A stretch of DNA of 64,000 nucleotides from Combretum micranthum (lineage: Eukaryota; Streptophyta; Magnoliopsida; Myrtales; Combretaceae). The DNA lies in NCBI GenBank assembly GCA_024138025.1, contig JAMXBD010001585.1, forward strand, positions 124,001-188,000, in the 5' to 3' direction. Position numbers and translations under genes: made by a program. The notes under the pieces were generated by a model that was not told where the DNA came from, searched no databases, and saw nothing but the letters and a program-made list of their open reading frames with translations. Below, one piece after another: positions 50,301 through 60,517 of this stretch. How positions within the stretch are numbered: position 1 is the first letter of the stretch; each line of letters opens with the position of its first letter.

Positions 50301-52354
50301 TTAAGGCCCTAGCTCTAATACTTTTGTTGGACCTCCCTCTGTCTAATAGCTTAAGTCCTCTAACAGGATGTTTCACTTTCATCGCCCATGGGTTTTCTTT
50401 TGATGTCCGCTCAACTCTTACATTATATCTCGGGAGAATCATGCAAACAATTGCTCAAATTAACATTGACCACGAAAAAAAACCAATATTTTTAAAGCTC
50501 ATAAAAAAGAAAAGAGAAACAAAAACAAAGACAAAATGTCGCTCAAGCAATAAATGCGTTTTCCTTTTCTTTTTCTTTCTTTCAAACAGCAATAAATCCA
50601 TCTTGAATTATTAGTGTCTACGGCCAAAAAAAAAAAAAAATGTACTGTCAGACATAGGAAAAGGGAAAAAGTAATATATTTTTAAAAAAAATCTAAAATT
50701 TGAAACTGTGAAAAATAATACCATAAATATGATATAGAGAATTGTGTTATCTATTTTCAAGACACGATTTTCCAGCTAATATTATTATAATTGTGTTTTG
50801 GAAATATGTTTTGCTAGTAAATTTAAATTGTATTTTCAAAACATGATTTTATATATTATATTCATGGCATTATTTTTTAAAAGTAGGGATTTGTGAAATT
50901 CTTTTTAGAGTATCATTCTTTTCCCTTGTCCCATGTAAACTCTAGGAAAAGGAAAAATAATGATATTTTAATAAATAATTACAATAATGCCACCTGCACT
51001 AAAATAATCTTAATTTTAGGCGACATAAACTTGTCAATTGATGAGACAAGTTCATTAGTGATTAAACTCGTCTCTTCTAAAAGCGAGATTGACTAAATTA
51101 TATTGATCTTATCTCTTGAAGAGATGAACATAATACATTTAAATTGAATTCATCTCTTCAAAAGACAATGTACTACTTTTAGATGTATCAAAGAGACAAG
51201 TTTGTTGTTTTTGAGTCAAACCCATCTCTTCAAGAAACATGTTCAACTTGTAAACTTGGAGTTGCTGCTGCTGTTATTTAAACTCATAATCAAGTACCTA
51301 CCAAAAAGGATGAAAAACAAAAGTAAAATATGTACAACTACTCCAAACACTCATTTTGGCCACTCGATACAATCTTAATTGGATACCAACAACTTCATAA
51401 CATATTTTCTCTTCCTCAATCAGCTAACTCCATCTTTTCATAATAAAACATGTAAGTATAAAAGAACAATGTAAAAAAGATTTCACTACCAAAGTTCAAT
51501 GTGCGCAATTACAAAACAAAAAGATAAACATCAACAAAGCTATGCATTTAATCCCTAATTGGAAAAAGAAATGAAGAATAAGAAGTTATTGCCTCTATCT
51601 TCTCCTCCTCCCCATTCAAGTGAATGTCTGCATTTCCCTTTATTGTGGAGGAGCTTGATCATGCTCCATGAGTATTGTATCAAGCTGAGTGATAGATGTA
51701 CCATCCCAATGTTCAGATAGAGGGCAATGATAAGGGCTCTAATGTTGAACCAGAAGGTTCAAATGGATTTTGATGAGGAAATGTATTACAAAATTCAACA
51801 AGAAAAGTTACAATTAATTGAATATTTAAGTGTTAACTAAACACAAATCAATAAAATTAAACTGTAAATGTTACTTGATCTTATTTTATGTTATATAGTG
51901 CTTTGTGGAGTTTAACACACAGAGGTCCAGATCAAGTTGAAGTGATTAGAGATCGTGCAAGTTTTCCTCTTGTTTTTATGCAGATGACATAATAGGTCGA
52001 AACCAGTTAGGAAGGAGTCCAGACCATGCCCTCGCCTTTGCCCCCTAATTGGCTTTAGCCTTGTCTCTATGACTTGCATTTACATGCTTGTATTGACTGA
52101 AGCGACAGAGCATCATCGCCGCTATTATCATTGAAATGGGAAACTTATGGTGTTGGGTCCTAAAGGGTTATGCCCATGAACCGATCCACTACCCTATTAA
52201 CCCTTGGTGCCTCAAATACACTATCGGTGTGTGGCATATCGAGCAATAGGTGAATGAAGTCAGCTTTCAATGAAGCACAAACAACAAGATTCTAATGTAA
52301 CGTACAAATAGTTGAAAAATAACTTCTATTGCCACATTGGACTCACCATATAAC
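50301..52354. other. Intergenic DNA with AGAGA-type palindromic words
   Basis: No supported gene. Between 51020 and 51240 are aactcgtctcttctaaaagcg, ttatctcttgaagagatga, catctcttcaaaagac and catctcttcaagaaac, related to words at 33330-33480. The GC-richer stretch 51900-52340 has no ORF or motif that I can identify. Confidence 0.5.
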
Positions 52355-54140
52355 TGAAACTGCAGTAAACCACACTTCTTAATATTTTAAAGATTTAAAT
52401 TTCAAATACAAGTGGATTACTTAACCGGTCAGCAAAATCACCGGGTACAAACCAGTATATTCTGAAAAGTCCAAGTCGTATCCACAGGGAGCTAATGGCT
52501 AATTACTAAAATTAAACTTTTACCCTAATCTAAGCAATTGATTTTTCAGATGTGTAATTAATCTATGTTGATCTAAATTAAAAACTAGATTTCAAATGAT
52601 TTATCAAGAACTAAAACCATATGTTCCAGCAATTATAACGAGGGATTTAGGTTTAGGAGATGCAGATGATATATGAATGATGCATTTCTATTCTCATGTG
52701 AAATGGCTCATACTTTAAATTGATATATAATATTGGTTACTTGGGATTTGATCAAATTCATTTAAGAATTGCTCACCTCTCGATGTAACAAAATCTTTCA
52801 TAGCATAAACTATCCTATTAAGATAAGTTATCTATGATTTCAGATTAATAGCATTTTGCTCTCACACAAAATTACTATCCTAGTTAAGAATACAAAACAA
52901 GCACCGTTAAGTGACCCAAATTTGTAACCCTAACCGCATAAAGATTAATGAATTCTCAAGTTCTATCACAGATTTACATATCTCTATGACAAATCATATT
53001 CAAAAACCTAAGTTTTGCTTGTGCGGATCATTGAATCCTTCTCAGGTATCTTTAATCCTTTCTATCTAATCTATGTTGATCAGGCATAAACTAAACAGAT
53101 TACAAACAAAGATAATCAAATTCCCAAATAATCAACACCAATATCAATTCAATTCATGCATCAAATCATCAAATCCATTCATACATATTCATAATTGACA
53201 ATGAAAACATGCCTCTCAATATACAATCAAGCATAAACATAAAAGAATAGAGATTGAAAACACCTTAATATGGTTCCTTTTCAGAAACGGGAATTTCCAA
53301 ATCCAAAATCCCACAATTGTAGGCAACGCTTGATTGTAGCTAAACCCTAATCCACTCTAAATTGCTAGAACATTAGGGTCTTAGTGCCCTAAAAGAAAAA
53401 CAAACAACAACATTTTGTTTCCTAATTTTTCTGAGTATTTTTGTGTCTTACTTCTCTCTTTTTCCTTCTAAAAACACTCTTAAATAGAGCAAATTCGCAA
53501 GAGGAATACAGACTGACATAGCTGTACGCCGGCAGTTACAAAATGTACGCCGCCAGCGTAAATGTGATCTTGCCGGCGTTCGTTGTATGAAAAGTGCCTC
53601 TTCAACTTACGCTTGATGAACACAGCCAGTGTTCCTTCAAATCTGGCCTGCGTAGATCTTCATTGAGAATTACTTATAGGATTATACGCAGGGACCTACG
53701 CTGGCAGCGTTGAATCCCAGAAGGCCGGCGTGGATTGCTTCATCAAACCCTACACTGGCTGTGTTTGAGCCTGCGTTAAGGATTTGCATTCTGTGGACAA
53801 AGTACACAGGCGTAACGCCGGCGGCGTTGATTCAGAATTTGCCGGCGTATCTCTTTATTCCATACGCTTGCTTCACATTGTCTTCTACCCTGGCTGTGTT
53901 GATGACTGCGTTAAGAAATTGTCTTCTGTGGTCATCTACACAGCCTCTACGCCGGCGGCGTTGGATGCTGTTGAGCCGGCGTACGTGTTGATCTTCAATC
54001 AATGGTTTTGGAATTTGCTCATTACTTCTTTTTAACCTGATTTCACAAGAAATTATACTTATGAATATACATTCCACTTGATTTCTATCATATCTGTATA
54101 AATTTTATCCACAAAATGTATGTAAAATATGAGTTCATCA
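52355..54140 (-). repeat. 3' LTR of Athila element
   Basis: On the + strand it runs TGAAACTGCAG...GTTCATCA, with TG/CA ends. Its right border abuts a polypurine tract. It contains a GC-rich array at about 53520-53985 and a TATA-like word on the - strand near 53480-53490. Confidence 0.9.
53520..53985. repeat. GC-rich array of gccggcg-type words in the Athila LTR
   Basis: Words such as acgccggcggcgttg, gccggcgta, acgctggcagcgttg and ctggctgtgttgatgactgcgtt alternate. An imperfect period of about 135 bases is visible from ctggctgtgt at 53755 to the same word at 53890. The surrounding LTR is AT-rich, so the CpG density stands out. Confidence 0.8.
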
Positions 54141-54155
54141 AATTCCCCCACACTT
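54141..54155 (-). other. Polypurine tract of Athila element
   Basis: On the - strand it reads aagtgtgggggaatt directly before the TG that opens the 3' LTR. Confidence 0.85.
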
Positions 54156-55519
54156 GAATTGTTGCTTGTCCTCAAGCAAATTTTATAAGAATCCGTCATA
54201 GATTGTATCAATTTCACTAATTTCTTCAAGCATCTTTTCAATTTGGGACTTGCAATTATAATGACCTACTGCTCAAATCAACTTGTAAGCTTGTAATTGG
54301 ATTACTAAAATCAAGATTCAAAAGTTAATCTGGAAAAATCAAACTTTAATCTTCACTTTTAACAATAAAACTATCTAATCCAAAAGTAAGCACAATTCCA
54401 CTAAGGAAAAATATCTATTTAAACTTCAATGGATTTTTAGCATTCATATAATCAAAGTAACAAAGAATGAAAGCATATAGTATCTATTCAATCCCTAGAT
54501 TTTCTCCCTTTTATTACAAGTCTTATTTTTATTGAATTTTTGCATTTCTTTTTGCCTTTCTTTTCATACAAGCAATTCCTTTGAACTTGGGAGGTTTTTG
54601 TCTCCATCTTTTATTTTTTTGAACTTTTGCCCATTCCTTCCCTTATCGTTATAGTGAGTTCATTGAGTCGGCACATCCCGGGCTCATCACCTAAGTGACC
54701 AGGTTTTAAGATACCCCTAAGAACTCTTCCTCACTCTAACATTCAAGTTTGGATACTCATAACTCATGTTGAGTTAGCGGAGTAGTGGCTATGCTTGTTT
54801 CTTTTGCAATTCAATACTAAGACTTTTTTATAGGGAATCACTAAGGAACGAATTTCTTTTACTTCTTTCATTAATTGTTAATTGACTTCTCAATAGAAAA
54901 ATCCAGTGATTATATAATAACTAACTATTCCTAGAAGTAAACCTAGTTATTTTTCTCAAAAGGACTTGACTTACTCTCAATCTTCAAATTTTAAAGCTAA
55001 AAACAAAGTAAGTTTGCTTCTTAGAGATTCAACTTCTCAATATTGACAAAGTAATCCATTTACAAAAGTTAATGAGTAAGATCTTTAGCAAGTTATTTCC
55101 ATTCAATTCAGATACTATCCACATATTTTGAAACAAATCTCAAGATTCTTATATATATATATTTTTTATATACTAATCAAGAACAATTAGTGTGGGTACA
55201 AGCATCATGAATATAACTCATATTTCACCAGCCATCAACCCATGTTTTTCAATACTATCCTTCCCCCACACTTAAGATATACAGTGACCTCACTGTACTA
55301 AATAAAACAAACAGAGAAAGGAAGAAAAATGAAACTAATGACTTCCCTGAATTAAAGCGTGAATGATACCAAAATGATAGGGTGTAGCTGCAAGATGCTG
55401 CCCTGTGATAACTACAAAACAAATAAAAAGATAAAGAAAAATAAGAAGTTAATTTCTAATCATCTACAGATCATAGCAAAAACAAAACAAGTCAAAATCC
55501 ATTGGAGCTAGCAGGGACT
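54156..55519 (-). other. Athila 3' non-coding region
   Basis: This is about 1.4 kb between the env-position ORF and the polypurine tract. It has no coding potential. A second tract, cttaagtgtgggggaa on the - strand, lies at 55262-55277. Confidence 0.65.
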
Positions 55520-56716
55520 CTAGCTCTCTGCCTCCGTGCTGGAGCTGCTATCATCATCAGTGGATGTCTCATAATGCAATTGCGACCCTTTTTCAGAATT
55601 GATACAACAAAACATATCCTTGATCGCTTGAAACATCTGCTTTCTAAATCCCTTGTTCTTCCTTTTTTCTTGCTTAAGGATTGTTAAAATCTGGTCATGT
55701 CCTTGCTCCAATCTATCTAGGGTAGTAACCACCCTATCCCAATCTGATCCAGAAGGAGCTGAAGAAGAAACTAGAGGAGGCGGAGCTGATGATGAAGGTG
55801 GTAGCTCAATAGGAATATCTCCAGGGAAGATGTCTGATAATCCTGCTCCTCAATCACTGGTGGTGGCACATTTCTTTGAACTTTGAACAAACCAAATCCC
55901 CTGAAAGGAGCAGATGTAATTCTTTTGCTCGGGATCTCCACATCCCCTTCAGGTTCTCGGAAAATTTGCATTCCCTTTAGTAGCTTGGTTATATATCCTC
56001 CACAGCACAAGAACTTAGTTCTTGTGTCATCAGTTTGTCTAAAGATAAAATTTGCCACTTCTACTCCAAGATCAATTCTGTGATTGTCAATGATGCTGAA
56101 GAGGTAAAACATGTCAAACGTAGTCACTTTACTGTGACTTGTCTTCTTACAGCTCACAGTGTGGGCAATGATATGGTGGATGACTTGTATTCCACTCTAG
56201 AAAAAATGGATGCCACTGACTTGGAAGGCACAAAAGGTTCTGTCAGAGGAGCTATCAATTTCAACCAATATGCCTCTTGAGTCATTTCATCTGCTCCTTT
56301 AGGCCAAGAATTTGTCAGCTGCAAATTATCTTCCTCACTTTCATACAAACCCAACACTCGTCCCATAGATTTCAATCTAATCTCATGTACCTCTCCATAA
56401 GCTTGGAATATAAACTTTGATCTTGCCCCTTCAGATTCCACTTCAAAGTGGAAAGAACTTCAAGTGTGAGATTCTTATATGCAGGTTCTCTCCATTCAAA
56501 CAGCCTCAGCCAAGCCGGATCCCGAATCAATTCAACAACTTGACTTCTAATCCCATAGTCATCCAACAACTCCCAATCCATATATTGAGAATTGATGAAA
56601 TCCATCTTCATTAATCGTCTTTTGTTGTCTTTAGCGTATTGCTGGCTAGATAAAACATTTCGGGCTTGTGCACTTGATGATTCAGTAGTTCGTGGTCTCT
56701 TTTGTTTGGGGGCCAT
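55520..56716 (-). pseudogene. Env-position ORF of Athila element (ATHILA/Transposase_32-like), frame-broken
   Basis: It lies 3' of integrase, where Athila elements carry an extra ORF. The start MAPKQKRPRTTESSSAQARN at 56716 is basic. Text such as LVELIRD-type and WLRLFEWREPAYKNLT, then GEVHEIRLKSMGRVLGLYES, resembles the ATHILA ORF/putative plant transposon domain. A later part has DDTRTKFLCCGGYITKLL, and the C-terminus (55520-55732) is a coiled-coil-like, acidic Ser-rich tail. I see no clear signal peptide or membrane segment, so calling it a true envelope protein is unsupported. Three frame changes (near 56436-56444, 56184-56187 and 55824-55830) each fit one missing base; there are no other stops. 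The role of this protein in the element is unknown. Confidence 0.7.
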
Positions 56717-57599
56717 AGCTGCAAAATTAAAATAGGGAAGCTTAAACAGATTAATATGACAGCACCAATCCAAAAAAATATATGAAGCCCTGTGGTAATG
56801 AAGCTTAAACAAATTAATCGCTGAACATTTGGCTTGATCAAGTTATATCTTGCAAATCAGACCACAAGCTTAACAATTCAAATTATCAAATAGTCATCAA
56901 CTCAACCAACACTGGCAAATGGAATAGTGCAAGGCAGGCTGTGTGGAAAGAAACGTTGGTTACAAATTGATCCTAAAGTCACTGTTTAGCAAAGCAACAA
57001 AGCAACAAAACAATTTTATCATTACCCACTAATATAACCGCAGCATCCAAATGATGGAACAAAGTATGAACAACTATGGACACACACGAATACATTATCT
57101 AAATTAAGTACTTAGTTGCAATTGATCATCATGAACACTTGAATTAAGCAAATTTTGCATTTACACTAAAAAGCCCCAAATTCGGTTACTCAATCATAAA
57201 CACATTAATATAAACCCTAGTTCATCAATAATGATCAAAACATGCTAAATATGTAATCTAATGAAATTCAATGCTAAACAGTCATCAAAATATCTCAAAT
57301 ATATTCCCAAAATCAACCACAAATTCGGACATCCACACTACCCTTCATTCACGGCTCATCACACTTCAACCATCAACACACAAATTCCTCCACCCAATCC
57401 GAACCACTATAACATTTATGAGTATATTGGATAGATTAACAAGAAAAAGAAAATTAGTTGGATGAAGATCTTACTTGATGGTGTTGAATAATCCAAGCGA
57501 GGGGAATAGCAATACACACCGATAGGAGTTGGGAGAAACAATAGAAATGGGAGTAGGTGAAAAAGTGAGAAAAAAATTGCAGACAAAACCTGTTAAATT

Positions 57600-57770
57600 T
57601 CGAGTTGCAGGTCCTACGCCGGCAAAATTGTCGACTACGCCGGCGGCGTTGAAGGCGGTGTTGTCAATTCAACTTTCAATTTCCAAGACAGAAAAGCAGG
57701 CAGCGTAATTTTTTACGCAGCCAGCGTACAGGTCTACGCTGGCACTACACAGGCTGTGTATCTATGTTTC
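57600..57770. repeat. Second GC-rich block of gccggcg-type words, upstream of the env-position ORF
   Basis: The words ctacgccggcaaaattg, actacgccggcggcgttg, cgcagccagcgta and ctacgctggcac match those in the LTR array. It sits between integrase and the env-position ORF. Confidence 0.75.
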
Positions 57771-57929
57771 CCAATTTTTTTTTTTTTGAATCAAATCCAT
57801 TATCCTATGTAATTTGTAACTAATTAATTTAAGATTACTTACCTTGCCTTTTTCTCAAATGAATTTATCTAAAGCTCCAAAAATGATTTGTCATGATCTG
57901 AAAACAAAAATAAAAAAAAATAAACACTA

Positions 57930-57963
57930 AGTTAGTCATGGGTTGCCTCCCAAGTAGCGCTTA
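57930..57963 (-). other. Conserved word after integrase
   Basis: On the - strand it reads taagcgctacttgggaggca followed by acccatgac, about 40 bases after the integrase stop. I recall this motif after pol in many plant gypsy elements, but its function is not known to me. Confidence 0.5.
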
Positions 57964-58000
57964 GTTTAACGTCGCTTAGCCCGACAGTGCTTGATCGAAC

Positions 58001-59785
58001 TCAGCTTGGATCCAGAAGATCCACATCTTTCTTACTTGCTTCCACAAACTTTCTTTCCCAAAAATGCTTCAATTGGTGACCATTGACTTGAAATGACTTT
58101 TCCCCATCTTTCTTGATCTCAACCACTCCATAAGGATACACTTTGATGATCTCAAATGGTCCAGACCATCTAGATCGTAATTTACCCGGGAATAACCTTA
58201 ATCGAGAATTATAAAGTAGAACTTTTTCTCCTTCCTTAAATTCACGATATAGGATTTGCTTGTCATGCCACTTCTTGGTTTTCTCCTTATAAATATGAGC
58301 ATTCTCAAAAGCATCATTTCGAAACTCATCCAACTCATTCAATTGGAGTAACCTATGTTCACCAGCGGCTTGTCTATCAAAGTTTAAAAACTTTATTGCC
58401 CAATAAGCTTTATGTTCCAGTTCTACAGGGAGATGACAAGCCTTTCCATACAGCATGCGATAGGGGGACATCCCAATAGGATTCTTATAAGCAGTGCGGT
58501 AAGCCCAAAGTGCATCATCAAGCTTTAGCGACCAATCCTTCCTTGATGAATTAACTGTCTTTTCAAGGATTCGCTTAAGCTCTCTATTAGATAGCTCCAC
58601 CTGACCACTTGTCTGAGGATGATAAGGCGTAGCAACCTTATGTCTCACACCATACTTTGCAAGTAAATTATCAAATTGTTTATTGCAAAAATGAGTTCCT
58701 CCATCACTAATAATTGCTCGTGGTGTCCCAAATCTAGTGAAAATATTTCTTTTTAAGAATTTAAGTACTCCTCGCGCATCATTAGTTGGAAGCGCAACAG
58801 CTTCAACCCACTTAGATACATAGTCAACTGCCACAAGGATATACTTGTTGTTGAAGGATGATGGGAATGGTCCCATAAAGTCAATCCCCCAAACATCGAA
58901 AATTTCAATCACTAGTATCCCTTGCTGTGGCATCTCATGCCTCTTGGAAATATTCCCTGTTCTCTGACATTGATCACAAGTCTGTACATATGCTCTGCAA
59001 TCCTTGAATAGAGTGGGCCAATAAAATCCACATTGAAGAACTTTTGCAGCAGTTCTTTCAGCACCAAAATGACCACCAGTTTCTCGATTATGGCAATGAT
59101 AAAGTATATCAGCAATTTCAGATGCAGGTACACATCGTCTAATTACTTGGTCTGGACAACTTTTAAAAAGAAATGGCTCATCCCAGAAATAATATTTCAT
59201 ATCTGATAAAAATTTTCGTTTCTGGTGATGAGTGATTTTGTAAGGCAAAATTCCAGCTACCAAGTAATTAACAATATCTGCATACCAAGGTATATCTTTA
59301 ATTGAAACTTCATAGAGATATTCATCAGGGAATGACTCATTAATAGGTGACTCATCTTTCTCATTAACAATTCTGGAAAGATGATCAGCAACAACATTCT
59401 CCACTCCCTTCTTATCTCTAATTTCAATATCAAATTCTTGTAAAAGCAAAATCCACCTTATAAGCCTAGGCTTTGCATCTGATTTTGCTAATAAATACTT
59501 AAGTGCAGAGTGATCAGTATAGACAATTACCTTAGAACCAATAAGATATGATCTGAATTTGTCACAAGCAAATACCACGGCCAGCAATTCTTTCTCTGTG
59601 GTAGCATAATTTCGTTGTGCTTCATTCATCATTTTGCTAGCGTAGTAAATTACTTGAAAAACTCGGTTCCTTCTCTGACCAAGTACTGCACCTACTGCCA
59701 TATCGCTTGCATCGCACATAAGCTCAAATGGTAGCTCCCAATCTGGTGCTACAATTATTGGTGTAGTGGTCAATTTTTCTTTCAA
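58001..59785 (-). CDS. Athila pol, RNase H and integrase part
   Basis: An open frame of 594 codons. RNase [15 protein letters not shown] near residue 25, [20 protein letters not shown], and [11 protein letters not shown]. Integrase zinc domain: [12 protein letters not shown] and [10 protein letters not shown] (H-H-C-C). Catalytic triad: [10 protein letters not shown] (Asp), ISDGGTHF (Asp) and [12 protein letters not shown] (Glu). The C-terminal GPY/F-type module reads [17 protein letters not shown]. All key residues are present. It is the C-terminal part of the same polyprotein as 59839-63547; a frame change near 59908-59911 separates them. The first Met is not a true start. Confidence 0.9.
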   Translation of the reverse strand: MKEKLTTTPIIVAPDWELPFELMCDASDMAVGAVLGQRRNRVFQVIYYASKMMNEAQRNYATTEKELLAVVFACDKFRSYLIGSKVIVYTDHSALKYLLAKSDAKPRLIRWILLLQEFDIEIRDKKGVENVVADHLSRIVNEKDESPINESFPDEYLYEVSIKDIPWYADIVNYLVAGILPYKITHHQKRKFLSDMKYYFWDEPFLFKSCPDQVIRRCVPASEIADILYHCHNRETGGHFGAERTAAKVLQCGFYWPTLFKDCRAYVQTCDQCQRTGNISKRHEMPQQGILVIEIFDVWGIDFMGPFPSSFNNKYILVAVDYVSKWVEAVALPTNDARGVLKFLKRNIFTRFGTPRAIISDGGTHFCNKQFDNLLAKYGVRHKVATPYHPQTSGQVELSNRELKRILEKTVNSSRKDWSLKLDDALWAYRTAYKNPIGMSPYRMLYGKACHLPVELEHKAYWAIKFLNFDRQAAGEHRLLQLNELDEFRNDAFENAHIYKEKTKKWHDKQILYREFKEGEKVLLYNSRLRLFPGKLRSRWSGPFEIIKVYPYGVVEIKKDGEKSFQVNGHQLKHFWERKFVEASKKDVDLLDPS

Positions 59786-59838
59786 AAGCTCAAAAGCTTC
59801 TAGACAAGCATCATCAAAAGAAAAAGAAGTATTCTTTT

Positions 59839-60474
59839 CTAATAAAGCACAAAGAGGTCGTGAAATTTTTGAAAAATCTTTAATAAACCTCCTGTAGAAA
59901 CCTGCATGGCCAAGAAACTTCGTATTCCTTTCACATTTACCGGTGGTGGTAACTTTGAGATCACCTCAACTTTAGCTTTGTCTACCTCTATCCCTCTTTG
60001 TGAAATTTTATGACCCAGCACAATTCCTTCTTTCACCATAAAATGACACTTCTCCCAATTTAAAACCAGATGAGTGTCTTTGCATCGCTTGAGCACAAAT
60101 GACAAATTCTCCAAACAAGTTTCAAATGAAGCTCCATAAACAGAAAAGTCATCCATGAAAACTTCAATAAATTTTTCAATCATATCTGAGAATAATGCCA
60201 TCATACACCTTTGAAATGTTGCTGGTGCATTACATAAACCAAAGGGCATACGTCTGAATGCAAACGTACCGTAAGGACAGGTGAATGTCGTCTTTTCTTG
60301 ATCTTCCGGTGCTATTGAGATTTGATTATAGCCCGAATATCCGTCCAAGAAACAATAATATTCATGCCCAGCTAGCCTCTCTAGCATTTGGTCTATGAAG
60401 GGAAGAGGAAAATGATCTTTACGGGTGGCATCATTCAACTTTCGATAATCGATGCATACCCTCCATCCAGTCAC
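59839..60474 (-). CDS. Athila pol, reverse transcriptase core
   Basis: It contains [20 protein letters not shown], the fingers and palm text [29 protein letters not shown], and the catalytic FMDDFSVYG box. Frame changes at 60521-60526 and 60477-60480 separate it from gag-protease, and one at 59908-59911 separates it from RNase H. Each fits one missing base, and no in-frame stop lies in this part. The first Met is internal to the polyprotein. Confidence 0.9.
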   Translation of the reverse strand: MTGWRVCIDYRKLNDATRKDHFPLPFIDQMLERLAGHEYYCFLDGYSGYNQISIAPEDQEKTTFTCPYGTFAFRRMPFGLCNAPATFQRCMMALFSDMIEKFIEVFMDDFSVYGASFETCLENLSFVLKRCKDTHLVLNWEKCHFMVKEGIVLGHKISQRGIEVDKAKVEVISKLPPPVNVKGIRSFLAMQVSTGGLLKIFQKFHDLFVLY

Positions 60475-60517
60475 AGTCGGGTAGGTATTAACTCGTTCTT
60501 TTCATTGTTCACAACTG

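Noticed and set aside
51900..52340. Possible gene fragment in GC-richer DNA left of the Athila LTR
   Set aside because: No frame on either strand stays open or shows a recognisable motif.
53710..54077. Overlapping ORFs in the GC-rich part of the Athila LTR
   Set aside because: They fall in repeated LTR sequence on both strands and are explained by the GC-rich word array.
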